Source: an uncultured Lachnospiraceae bacterium
Lineage (GTDB): Bacteria; Bacillota; Clostridia; Lachnospirales; Lachnospiraceae
Direction: 5' to 3'
Length of the DNA stretch: 62,323 bases
Assembly (NCBI GenBank): GCA_900319245.1
Contig: ONNQ01000017.1
Location: 1 to 62,323 of the forward strand
Made by a program: the position numbers and the translations under genes. The notes beneath the pieces are model-generated. The model made no database searches, was not told where the DNA came from, and was given only the letters and a program-made list of their open reading frames with translations. Positions 25,425-33,415 of the stretch are shown piece by piece (within the stretch, counting starts at the first letter, position 1; every line of letters begins with the position of its first letter).

Positions 25425-25471
25425 TTGATATGTTTTTGGTATTTGATTGTATGAATAGGACTCTCTATAAT
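25425..25471 (+). promoter_or_regulatory. LysR-type box and sigma-A promoter of the aroE-type operon
   Basis: TTGATT (25443-25448) and TATAAT (25466-25471) are exactly 17 bases apart. Immediately upstream, 25425-25445 reads TTGATATGTTTTTGGTAT and on, matching the box at 24375-24395 (TTGATACGTTTTGCGTAT) at most positions with the same ATA-N8-GTAT spacing. Transcription would start near 25478, giving a leader of about 230 bases before aroE. Confidence 0.65.
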
Positions 25472-25489
25472 TTTAGGTATAAGGAGCGG

Positions 25490-25507
25490 TTGTTAATGAA
25501 TTAACAA
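25490..25507. promoter_or_regulatory. Palindrome just after the aroE operon transcription start
   Basis: TTGTTAAT and ATTAACAA form a perfect 8-bp inverted repeat with a 2-base gap. The short gap disfavours an RNA hairpin and suggests a DNA-binding site for a dimeric repressor or for the LysR protein. Confidence 0.4.
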
Positions 25508-25537
25508 TTGCGAAGAGTGCTTTTTAAAACCGCTGAA

Positions 25538-25669
25538 ATGGAAGAAAAAGCTGATCAATTCGGGGATACGGGGCAGGTATCACCGGATCCGGGGGATGGC
25601 GATGAAACGCAGCTTGTAAACCCGGAAGACAAAGAGCAGACATACATCGCGGAATCAGTGACAGTATGA
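25538..25669 (+). CDS. Possible small acidic leader peptide (43 aa)
   Basis: An ATG-started frame of 43 codons in the aroE leader encodes a very acidic peptide ('MEEKADQFGDTGQ' to 'TYIAESVTV'). No clear ribosome site precedes it, and the frame stays open upstream to 25505, with a GTG at 25517. It could be a translated leader, or a fossil of a longer gene. No family is recognised. Confidence 0.25.
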   Translation: MEEKADQFGDTGQVSPDPGDGDETQLVNPEDKEQTYIAESVTV

Positions 25670-25711
25670 TTGTTCTTACATCAATGTTATGCGTTTCGGA
25701 TAGGAGAGAAA

Positions 25712-26590
25712 ATGGCAGAAAGACTTACAGGACATACCGAATTGATTGGACTTATGGCTTATCCGATCAGACATTCCAGTTCTCCGGCAATGCACAACGA
25801 GGCGTTTGCGTATCTCGGACTGGACTATGCATATCTTGCATTTGAAGTTGACAACAGCACTCTGGAAGACGCAGTAAAGGGCATCCGTGCTCTGAAACTT
25901 GTCGGCGCCAACGTTTCTATGCCCAACAAGACTGTTGTAGGCAAATATCTGGACAAACTTTCTCCTGCCGCTGAGCTGGTAGGTGCTGTCAACACGATCG
26001 TCAATAGAGACGGCGTTCTGGAAGGACATATCACCGATGGTATCGGATATATGGAATCCCTTCGCGACTATGACATCGACGTCATCGGCAAGAAGATGAC
26101 CATCGTCGGTGCCGGCGGCGCTGCTACAGCAATCGAGATCCAGGCTGCCCTGGACGGCGTTGCAGAGATTTCTATCTTCAACATCAAGGACAAATTCTAT
26201 GAAGTCGGCGAAGAGACCGTTCGCAAGATCAACGAGAAGACAAACTGCAAGGCGAAGATGTTTGATCTGGCTGACAAAGACGCGCTTCGCAGAGAGATCG
26301 CAGACAGCTATCTTCTTGCAAACGCAACCGGCATGGGCATGAAGCCTCTCGAAGGCAAGACATGGCTCCCCGATGCATCCTATCTCCGCCCCGACCTGAT
26401 CGTTACCGATACCGTTTACGCACCCGCTGAGACTGAGTTCCTTCGCATTGCAAAGGAAGTCGGCTGCAAGCACATGAACGGCTTCGGCATGATGCTCTTC
26501 CAGGGCGCTGCAGGCTTCAAGATGTGGACCGGCCACGATATGCCGATCGAGCACATGAAAGAAGTCCTTGGCATTCGTTACGGCGAATAA
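25712..26590 (+). CDS. aroE: Quinate/shikimate dehydrogenase (YdiB-like AroE family)
   Basis: This 292-residue enzyme should oxidise shikimate to 3-dehydroshikimate, or quinate to 3-dehydroquinate, with NAD(P). The substrate pocket shows 'RHSSSPAMHN' and the catalytic Lys in 'NVSMPNKT'. The dinucleotide loop is 'GAGGAATA', and 'NATGMGMKPLEG' follows. After the loop it has 'FNIKDKFYEVGEETVRKINE', which is closer to YdiB than to biosynthetic AroE. TAGGAGAGAA supports ATG 25712; an upstream frame start at 25670 has no ribosome site. It leads a plus-strand operon with an MFS transporter and AroD, so a catabolic role is more likely than aromatic amino acid synthesis. Confidence 0.9.
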   Translation: MAERLTGHTELIGLMAYPIRHSSSPAMHNEAFAYLGLDYAYLAFEVDNSTLEDAVKGIRALKLVGANVSMPNKTVVGKYLDKLSPAAELVGAVNTIVNRDGVLEGHITDGIGYMESLRDYDIDVIGKKMTIVGAGGAATAIEIQAALDGVAEISIFNIKDKFYEVGEETVRKINEKTNCKAKMFDLADKDALRREIADSYLLANATGMGMKPLEGKTWLPDASYLRPDLIVTDTVYAPAETEFLRIAKEVGCKHMNGFGMMLFQGAAGFKMWTGHDMPIEHMKEVLGIRYGE

Positions 26591-26627
26591 TCTGCATTAT
26601 TTATCAAAATAAAGAGGTATTATAATT

Positions 26628-27857
26628 ATGCAAACGCAATCTAAAGCTAAGTATTATCCCACTGCCTTTGTTATGTATCTGACCTACTTCATTCATGGTA
26701 TCGGCGCAGCTGTCCTTGGACAGCAGGCGATCAAGGAAGTTCTGGTCGCACAGTGGGGTTATTCTGATATCGCTGCCAACATCGGCGTTGTTACAATGGT
26801 ATCCGCAGCACTCGGCCTTGGCCGTCTGATCACCCTTCCCTTCGCAGGCCCTATGTCCGATAAACTCGGCAGAAAGATCTGTACTCTGATCGGTACGATC
26901 TGCTACGCAGGTTTCTTCCTGGGTCTGGCATTCTCCCCCAGCATGGGCGTTGCATACGCAGCGGCAATCCTGGGCGGTGTCGCAAACTCCTTCCTGGATT
27001 GCGGCGTTATCCCTGAGGAAGTTGAGATCATGTCTCCCCGCACAGGTCTTGCGACCATGGGCACAAAGCTCTTCATCGCAGGCGGACAGAAAGTCCTCCC
27101 TCTGCTCGTTGGCTTCATCGTAGGTACCGTTGGACTTGAGTCCGCGCACACCCACACAGTTCTGTACGGACTTGCTATCGCGATTGTCGCAATCGGCGTC
27201 GTTTCCTTCCTGCTTCCCAGCATCAGCGCGGACAATGCGTCTGCAGCACAGAAGAGCGGCAAGAAGACTTCCCTGATCGAAGACATCAAGAGCGCGAAGT
27301 GGTCGATCGAGAGCTTGGCTCTGATCATCATCGGCTTCACCTGCACAGCAACATTCCAGCTGTGGCTCAACTGCGCACAGACATTCGCAAAGGATGTCGT
27401 TGGCGTAGCAGATCCCTCCGGCATGCAGTCCCTGTACGCAAACGGCACGATCCTTGCGATCATCCTGACCGCTGTCTTCACCATGAAGATCAAATCCGTC
27501 CGTTTCCTGTTCATCTACCCTGCAGTATCTCTGGCAGCACTGATCCTGGTAAACATCATGCGCACAGAGTCCATGTGCAACATCGGCGCATTCCTTCTGG
27601 GCTTCTTCGCAGCAGGCGGCGTACTGCAGCTGGCAACAGCCACTGTTAACGACCTCTTCCCTAAATTCAAGGGAACCATTACTTCGATCATCATGATCGC
27701 ATCCTCTCTTTCCAACTACACGATCCTTTCTGCAGCCGGAAAGATGAGCGCACCTGCTGTTATGATGATGAACATCGTGATCACAGCAATCGGCGTTGCA
27801 CTCGCTTTGTTTGTAAACGTCCGTTATGGCACACTGCTCAAAAAGGCAGAGGAATAA
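26628..27857 (+). CDS. MFS transporter, probably for shikimate/quinate or their products
   Basis: The 409-residue protein has 12 predicted membrane segments with the family's loop motif between helices 2 and 3 ('GPMSDKLGRKI'). A long central loop near 200-225 is charged ('SADNASAAQKSGKKTSL'). AGAGGT precedes ATG 26628. It sits 37 bases after aroE and 38 bases before aroD, so it is part of that operon. Uptake of quinate or shikimate is the simplest role. Because a TRAP transporter follows, export of a reduced end product is also possible. Confidence 0.85.
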   Translation: MQTQSKAKYYPTAFVMYLTYFIHGIGAAVLGQQAIKEVLVAQWGYSDIAANIGVVTMVSAALGLGRLITLPFAGPMSDKLGRKICTLIGTICYAGFFLGLAFSPSMGVAYAAAILGGVANSFLDCGVIPEEVEIMSPRTGLATMGTKLFIAGGQKVLPLLVGFIVGTVGLESAHTHTVLYGLAIAIVAIGVVSFLLPSISADNASAAQKSGKKTSLIEDIKSAKWSIESLALIIIGFTCTATFQLWLNCAQTFAKDVVGVADPSGMQSLYANGTILAIILTAVFTMKIKSVRFLFIYPAVSLAALILVNIMRTESMCNIGAFLLGFFAAGGVLQLATATVNDLFPKFKGTITSIIMIASSLSNYTILSAAGKMSAPAVMMMNIVITAIGVALALFVNVRYGTLLKKAEE

Positions 27858-27895
27858 TCACTGACTTCAACATGTACATGTAAATGGAGGCTATT

Positions 27896-28660
27896 ATGGC
27901 AAATATCATTGAAGTTCGCGGCGTTAAGATCGGCGAAGGAATTCCGAAGATCATTGTCCCCATCGTAGGCGTGACCAAGGAAGAGATCCTGCAGGCAGCT
28001 GCTTCTTTTAAAGGCGTTCGTCTTGACATTGTCGAGTGGCGCGTAGACTGGTTCGAAGGCGTTTTCGATTTCGCTAAGGTAGAGGATGTTCTGAAGGACC
28101 TGCGTCCCGCACTGGGAGACACTCCGATCCTGTTCACATTCCGTACCTCCAAAGAGGGTGGCGAAAAGGCCATCGAAGCAGAAGCATATGCAGAGCTCAA
28201 CATCAAGGCTGCACAGACCGGTCTGGTTGACATGGTTGACGTAGAAGCGTTCACCGGCGATGAGATCGTCAAGAAGATCATTGCAGGCGCGCACGCAGCA
28301 GGCGTCAAGGTCGTTGCTTCCAACCACGATTTTGGCAAGACGCCTGAGAAGGATGACATCGTCGGCAGACTGCGCAAGATGCAGGAGCTGGGCGCAGATA
28401 TCCCCAAGATCGCTGTTATGCCCAGAAATAAGAAGGACGTGCTGGTACTTCTTTCCGCAACCGAAGAGATGGCTACCGAGTATGCAGATCGTCCGATCAT
28501 CACAATGTCCATGGCAGGAACAGGCCTCATCAGCCGCCTGTGCGGAGAGGTCTTTGGCAGCTCCTGCACATTCGGCGCAGTAGGAAAAGCTTCTGCACCC
28601 GGACAGATGAACGCTGCGGATCTGGATACAGTACTGAATCTGATCCACGGAAGCCTTTAA
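27896..28660 (+). CDS. aroD: 3-dehydroquinate dehydratase, type I
   Basis: This 254-residue class I enzyme interconverts 3-dehydroquinate and 3-dehydroshikimate through a Schiff base. The expected residues are visible: 'VEWRVDWFEG', the catalytic His in 'SNHDFGKTP', the Schiff-base Lys in 'KIAVMPRNKKD', and the late 'SMAGTGLISR'. ATG 27896 follows GGAGGC; an upstream ATG at 27884 lies in the ribosome site region. Together with the dehydrogenase it completes quinate -> dehydroquinate -> dehydroshikimate <-> shikimate. No AsbF- or QuiC-type dehydroshikimate dehydratase is present in the window. Confidence 0.95.
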   Translation: MANIIEVRGVKIGEGIPKIIVPIVGVTKEEILQAAASFKGVRLDIVEWRVDWFEGVFDFAKVEDVLKDLRPALGDTPILFTFRTSKEGGEKAIEAEAYAELNIKAAQTGLVDMVDVEAFTGDEIVKKIIAGAHAAGVKVVASNHDFGKTPEKDDIVGRLRKMQELGADIPKIAVMPRNKKDVLVLLSATEEMATEYADRPIITMSMAGTGLISRLCGEVFGSSCTFGAVGKASAPGQMNAADLDTVLNLIHGSL

Positions 28661-28733
28661 TTGGGCAAGCGCAATATGATATAAGAACCAGGAAGACAGG
28701 CAGGCATGGCAGAGAATTCTGTATGTTTGTTGT

Positions 28734-28762
28734 GGCAGGCAGTGCGGATGGCAGTGCCTGCC
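28734..28762 (+). terminator. Hairpin between aroD and the TRAP genes
   Basis: GGCAGGCA and TGCCTGCC pair over 8 bp, with a weak GCCTTCTTGT downstream. It is at most a partial terminator, so the TRAP genes may still be expressed from the aroE promoter. The rest of the 155-base gap shows no gene. Confidence 0.4.
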
Positions 28763-28816
28763 GCCTTCTTGTATTTAGAAGGTTCCTGATCCGAGCTGGA
28801 AAGGGGGAAGATTCAG

Positions 28817-29353
28817 TTGAAAAAAATCGTGTTTTGGATCGATGAATATCTCGAAGAGTTTGTGATGACGATCCTCCTGATCCTCATGGCGCTGATCATG
28901 GGCGTACAGGTTCTTTCACGCTATGTTTTCGGAATGTCCTTGTCCTGGTCGGAAGAGATCACCAGATATCTCTTTATCTGGTCTGCATTCATCAGTGTCA
29001 GTCTTTGTACGAAGAAGTGTATCTCGATCAAAATCGACCAGTTCATTAAGATGTTCTCAAAGCGCGGAAGAGCGGCTTTTAAGATCACAAATCTCACCAT
29101 TGAGTTTATATTCTTTGTGTATCTGGTGCCCTACGCATACAGGTACCTGATCACAACGATTGAAAGCGGACAGGTCAGTCCCGCATGCGGCATCCCGATG
29201 TATTACATTCAGTCTGCGCCGCTGATCTGTTTTGTGCTCTGTGCTTTCCGCATCGTTGAAAGATGGTTTCTTGAATGGCACAATTTCCTTCACAATGAAG
29301 AGCTGAAGAGATGGCCTTCCCGAGTCCATCCGGACAAAGAAGAGGAGGGCTGA
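28817..29353 (+). CDS. dctQ: TRAP transporter small permease (DctQ)
   Basis: The 178-residue protein has four membrane segments and the DctQ pattern 'QVLSRYVFGMSLSWSEEITRYLFIW'. The start is a TTG at 28817, 7 bases after GGGGGAAG; no ATG is well placed. The stop is 2 bases before the DctM start. With DctM and DctP it forms a sodium- or proton-driven uptake system for an organic acid. Its place directly after aroD suggests quinate, shikimate or a related acid. Confidence 0.92.
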   Translation: MKKIVFWIDEYLEEFVMTILLILMALIMGVQVLSRYVFGMSLSWSEEITRYLFIWSAFISVSLCTKKCISIKIDQFIKMFSKRGRAAFKITNLTIEFIFFVYLVPYAYRYLITTIESGQVSPACGIPMYYIQSAPLICFVLCAFRIVERWFLEWHNFLHNEELKRWPSRVHPDKEEEG

Positions 29354-29355
29354 GT

Positions 29356-30648
29356 ATGTCACCAATTGTTGTATTTGTTTTATTTGTTGTTTGCTTGATG
29401 ATCGCAATTCCGGTTTCGATCACGCTCGGAATCGTTGCGGTGCTCCCCGGCGCCTTTGATCCGTCCTTTACGGCAAGCGCCAGCTATGTCATCCGTTCTA
29501 TGGTAGGCGGCATCGACAGTTTCCCGCTCCTTGCGGTGCCGATGTTTGTTCTGGCCGGCATCCTGATGGCGAGAGGACAGATTTCCAAGAAGCTGTTCGA
29601 CGTCTTCTCCTATTTCCTTGGAAAGAGGACGGCCGGCATCCCCTGCGCGGTCATCATTACGTGTTTGTTCTATGGCGCGATTTCCGGTTCCGCACCGGCA
29701 ACCGTTGCGGCAGTAGGAAGTATGACAATCCCGCTCCTTATCGAGATGGGATATGACAAGGTATTCTCCACGGCGATCGTCGCGGTGGCAGGCGGCCTTG
29801 GCGTCATCATTCCGCCCAGTATTCCCTTCATTATGTACGCAATGGCTTCCGGCGCATCCGTCGGCGAGCTGTTCCTTGCAGGTATTGTGCCGGGCATTCT
29901 GATCGGTGTGCTGCTCATGGCGTATGCTTACGTGCACTGCAAGATCCACGGAGAGGATCGCGAGAAGATTGACAGCAAGATCAGTGAGCTGCACGAAAAG
30001 GGATTTTTCAAGGTGTTCCGCGAGAGCTTCTTCGCAATCCTGAGCCCTGTCATCGTCCTTGGCTGCATTTATACGGGCATTGCGTCTCCCACTGAGGCAG
30101 CAGTCATTTCGGTCTTTTACTCTCTGTTTATCAGTATGGTCGTCTACAAGACATTGCATGTAAGAGACCTCTGGGCGATCATGGTCGAGGCCATGAAGAC
30201 CTATGCGCCAATCATGTTCATCCTGGCAGCGTCTACGGCGTTCTCACGTGTTTTGACACTGATGCAGGTGCCCCAGATGGTCAGCGCCTTCATTCTGGAG
30301 AACTTCACCAACAAGGTCCTCCTGCTGCTGGTCATCAACATATTCCTGCTGATCGTAGGTATGGTTATGGACACCACGCCGGCCATCCTGATCCTTACGC
30401 CAATCCTTCTTCCGATCGTATCGGCAGTCGGCATAAATCCGATCCACTTTGGCGTCGTCATGGTCGTCAATCTGGCCATCGGATTTGTGACACCTCCGAT
30501 CGGCGTCAACCTGTTCGTTGCTAGTTCGCTGACAGAAGTGCCGGTCATGGACATCGCCCGCAAGGCAATGCCGATGATCGCGATGTTCCTGGCGGCTCTG
30601 CTCCTGATCACTTATATTCCTGCGATCAGTCTTGCTCTGCTCGGGTAA
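29356..30648 (+). CDS. dctM: TRAP transporter large permease (DctM)
   Basis: This 430-residue, roughly 12-helix protein is the main permease subunit. Typical blocks are 'SFPLLAVPMFVLAGILMARG', 'GAISGSAPATVAAVGSMTIP' and 'ASGASVGELFLAGIVPG'. I chose ATG 29356, since GAGGAGGG lies 7 bases upstream and an earlier ATG at 29311 falls inside DctQ. It is separated from DctP by 11 bases. Confidence 0.95.
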   Translation: MSPIVVFVLFVVCLMIAIPVSITLGIVAVLPGAFDPSFTASASYVIRSMVGGIDSFPLLAVPMFVLAGILMARGQISKKLFDVFSYFLGKRTAGIPCAVIITCLFYGAISGSAPATVAAVGSMTIPLLIEMGYDKVFSTAIVAVAGGLGVIIPPSIPFIMYAMASGASVGELFLAGIVPGILIGVLLMAYAYVHCKIHGEDREKIDSKISELHEKGFFKVFRESFFAILSPVIVLGCIYTGIASPTEAAVISVFYSLFISMVVYKTLHVRDLWAIMVEAMKTYAPIMFILAASTAFSRVLTLMQVPQMVSAFILENFTNKVLLLLVINIFLLIVGMVMDTTPAILILTPILLPIVSAVGINPIHFGVVMVVNLAIGFVTPPIGVNLFVASSLTEVPVMDIARKAMPMIAMFLAALLLITYIPAISLALLG

Positions 30649-30659
30649 AGGGGGAAAGT

Positions 30660-31790
30660 ATGATGGAACACAAAGAACGAACGAGAAGAAATCACATAAA
30701 TAGTAGTCTTAAGATCAGTACTTTTAAGATGAGAAACCATGAGGGGTACTTGAAACAGATCGTCCTCGCCGTCTTGGCGCTGGCATTTGCTGCTGTTATG
30801 ACAGGATGCGGTAAGGCAGGCAAGGAGGGCGGCCAGACCTATGCATGGCCGCTCGGCACGTCCAGTCCGGAAGACACGGTCACGCAGATCTATGCGGAGC
30901 GCTTTGCGGAGGAAGTGGATCGTCTCAGCGGCGGAGAGATGCGGATTCAGGTCTATCCCAATAGTATTCTGGGTGGTGACAGAGAGCTGCTGGAGTCCTG
31001 CAAGGACGGCGATATTCCGTTTGTCGTGCAGAACACAGCGCCCCAGGTCACGTTTTTGCCGGATATCGCGGTATTCGATATGCCGTGTCTGTTTGACAGC
31101 ATTGAAGATGTGCGCACGCATATCGACAATGAGAAGTTTATGAACCAGATCCAGCAGGTCTACAAGAGCGGCGGCTATGAGCTGCTTGGCTATGCGGACC
31201 AGGGATTCCGTGTCATGTCGACCAACAAAGAGGTGTACACCGTCGAAGACTTCAAGGGCCAGAAGATCAGGACCATGGAGAATCCGTATCACCTGCGCTT
31301 CTGGAAGGCGCTGGGAGCCAATCCCACGCCCATGACCTTCTCCGAGGTTTATATCGGTCTGCAGCAGGGCACGATTGACGCGCAGGAAAACCCCTATGAG
31401 GTCATTGTGTCCAACCGTCTCTTTGAGCAGCAGGACTTCGTTATTCAGACCAACCACCTGCCGCACCTGATCTCACTGATCGTTAGCAGCGAGTTCATGG
31501 ACGGTTTGTCTGCGGACCAGCAGGCGATTATTCGCAAGGCCGCGGAGACAGCCAAGGTGGAAGCCAGAGCGCAGTCAGACGCGAGAATCGATTCGAGGAT
31601 CGCGACCATCGAAGAGAGCGGCACAAGGATTATCACGCTTGACGACGAGAATATGAGCGTGATCCGCCAGAAGTGCATTCCGGTCTATGAGGCGATCGAA
31701 GAGGTTGTCTCTGCCGACTTGATCGAAGCATATTGCGGTGAGAAGCTCGAAGTGATCCGGGCGAATGCCAAAACATCGACTGTCGATTAA
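30660..31790 (+). CDS. dctP: TRAP transporter solute-binding lipoprotein (DctP)
   Basis: This 376-residue extracytoplasmic binding protein has a lipobox 'VMTGC' preceded by a hydrophobic stretch, so it is a lipoprotein. It shows family blocks such as 'YANRFAEEVDRLSGGEMRIQ'-like text near residue 80 and 'GYELLGYADQGFRVM' near 175. The Arg in 'IRTMENPYHLRFW' is in the position that binds a carboxylate in DctP proteins. GGGGAAAG supports ATG 30660, although that leaves about 23 extra residues before the signal peptide; ATG 30729 is an alternative. A terminator follows. Confidence 0.92.
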   Translation: MMEHKERTRRNHINSSLKISTFKMRNHEGYLKQIVLAVLALAFAAVMTGCGKAGKEGGQTYAWPLGTSSPEDTVTQIYAERFAEEVDRLSGGEMRIQVYPNSILGGDRELLESCKDGDIPFVVQNTAPQVTFLPDIAVFDMPCLFDSIEDVRTHIDNEKFMNQIQQVYKSGGYELLGYADQGFRVMSTNKEVYTVEDFKGQKIRTMENPYHLRFWKALGANPTPMTFSEVYIGLQQGTIDAQENPYEVIVSNRLFEQQDFVIQTNHLPHLISLIVSSEFMDGLSADQQAIIRKAAETAKVEARAQSDARIDSRIATIEESGTRIITLDDENMSVIRQKCIPVYEAIEEVVSADLIEAYCGEKLEVIRANAKTSTVD

Positions 31791-31816
31791 GTACGAACTA
31801 TATCCGATTTACAGGA

Positions 31817-31850
31817 AAGACGCCCGACGCTTGCAGTCGGGCGTCTTTTT
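31817..31850 (+). terminator. Rho-independent terminator after the TRAP genes
   Basis: A perfect 12-bp stem (AAGACGCCCGAC with 31835-31846) runs directly into TTTTT. Confidence 0.93.
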
Positions 31851-31906
31851 GGGTATGCTTGTCAGTATCATATGAAAAGCCAAACAATGCAGGAGACATA
31901 GATACT

Positions 31907-33334
31907 ATGATGATAATAGGAATTTTGCTCATACTCTGCCTGGCGGTCGGCGCCGCAGCGCTGATCCACACGCTTATGATCCCGGTACAGAAATCGGATT
32001 ATAAACCGCGGCAGGGAGATCCCAGGGCGGAAGAATATGCTGCGAAACTGTCCCAAATGGTACAGTATGACACAACCTCCTATGCGTTCACGGACCAGAG
32101 GGAGACCTTCCTGGGCTACCACAAAGTGCTGGAGGGGCTGTTCCCCTTGGTACACAGCCGCCTGGAGAAAATAGAGATTGACGGAAGCCTTCTCTATCAT
32201 TTCAAGGGGCGCTCCAGCCAAAAGCCGATTGTGCTGATGGGGCACCAGGACGTGGTACCGGTCTCGGGCGAGTGGGAAAAGCCCCCCTTTAGCGGCGAGA
32301 TCGTTGACGGAAAGGTCTACGGGAGAGGTTCCGTAGATACGAAGTGTTCCTGCATGGCCTTTTTCCAGGCGGCGGAAGAGCTTCTGGCAGAAGGATATGT
32401 GCCCGAACAGGACGTATGGCTCTCCACATCCTGTACGGAGGAGTGGGGCGGCCCCGGCTGTCCGGCGCTCGTCGAGGAGCTTATAAGAAGAGGCGTGAAG
32501 CCTTGGCTTGTCTGCGACGAAGGCGGCGGCATTTATACCGACCCCATGATGGGTATTCGGGGCAATTTTGCCATGATCGGCGTAGCGGAGAAGGGACGCG
32601 CGAATGTGAAGTTTACCGCGAAGGGAAAGGGCGGCCACGCAAGTACGCCGCAGAAGAATTCGCCCATCGCAAGGCTGGCCGCCTTTGTATGCGACGTGGA
32701 AAAGCATTGTCCTTTCAAAAGCGTAATGGAACCGGAGACCCGGGCCATGCTGGAGGCGCTGGCCCCCTCTGCGTCCTTCCCGATCCGTCTGATCCTGGAG
32801 AATCTGTGGCTGTTCCGCCGTCCCATCGAGTGGTTTACGCCTGCGATCAACGGACAGGCAGCAGCCATGCTGCGGACGACGATCACATTTACAATGGCGT
32901 CGGGCTCCAATGCCTGCAACGTCATGCCCAGAGAGGCCTCGGTCGGCGCCAATATGCGTTTCATCCATCACCAGGATATGGAGGAGAGTCTTGCAGTCAT
33001 AGAGAAGATCGCCCGCAAGTACGACCTGGAAATGGAGGTCATGCAGGGCGGTCCCTGCTCCAAGATGATCGATATCCACGGAGACGTCTACCGATATGTG
33101 GCCGATACGGTCGCCAAGACGTTTTCCGGCTGTGTCAGCAGCCCCTATGTACTGACAGCGGCTACGGACGCGACCTTCTATGAGAAAATCTGCGACAACT
33201 GCATCCGCTTTGCGCCGATTGTGTACGGCCAGGAGGAGAAAAAGGGAATTCACGGCGTCAATGAGGCGCTCCGCTACGACTGCTTGCCCGGTGCAGTGGA
33301 CTTCTATAAGAATCTGATCCGGGACAACCATTAA
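31907..33334 (+). CDS. Membrane-anchored M20-family peptidase (carboxypeptidase S/PM20D1-like)
   Basis: The 475-residue protein has one N-terminal membrane segment (about 3-22) and an M20 metallopeptidase domain. Metal-site motifs are 'LMGHQDVVPV', 'GRGSVDTKCS', 'SCTEEWGGPG' with the general-base Glu, 'VCDEGGG' and the late His in 'GIHGVNEAL'. The lid domain lies in the middle ('KGKGGHASTPQ'). This layout resembles the PM20D1/CPS group, which hydrolyses N-terminally blocked dipeptides or N-acyl amino acids. ATG 31907 follows AGGAG at a slightly long distance. Its 3' end lies inside a diverged 25-bp tandem duplication. Confidence 0.9.
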   Translation: MMIIGILLILCLAVGAAALIHTLMIPVQKSDYKPRQGDPRAEEYAAKLSQMVQYDTTSYAFTDQRETFLGYHKVLEGLFPLVHSRLEKIEIDGSLLYHFKGRSSQKPIVLMGHQDVVPVSGEWEKPPFSGEIVDGKVYGRGSVDTKCSCMAFFQAAEELLAEGYVPEQDVWLSTSCTEEWGGPGCPALVEELIRRGVKPWLVCDEGGGIYTDPMMGIRGNFAMIGVAEKGRANVKFTAKGKGGHASTPQKNSPIARLAAFVCDVEKHCPFKSVMEPETRAMLEALAPSASFPIRLILENLWLFRRPIEWFTPAINGQAAAMLRTTITFTMASGSNACNVMPREASVGANMRFIHHQDMEESLAVIEKIARKYDLEMEVMQGGPCSKMIDIHGDVYRYVADTVAKTFSGCVSSPYVLTAATDATFYEKICDNCIRFAPIVYGQEEKKGIHGVNEALRYDCLPGAVDFYKNLIRDNH

Positions 33335-33362
33335 TTATCTGATTCGGAACAAGCATTATGTC
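33313..33362 (+). repeat. Tandem duplication (25-bp period) at the M20 peptidase 3' end
   Basis: The first 21 bases of each unit agree at 18 positions (TCTGATCCGGGACAACCATT versus TCTGATTCGGAACAAGCATT). The stop codon (33332-33334) lies in unit 1 and unit 2 follows immediately. Confidence 0.7.
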
Positions 33363-33415
33363 TTGATTGCGGCTATTGGGTTCGAAGCCTTTGCAGGCGG
33401 TTTGTCTTATCCGTC

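Noticed and set aside
31868-33331. Open frame of 487 codons on the minus strand opposite the M20 peptidase
   Set aside because: The plus strand carries the complete M20 metal site; the minus frame is a GC-skew shadow with no motif.
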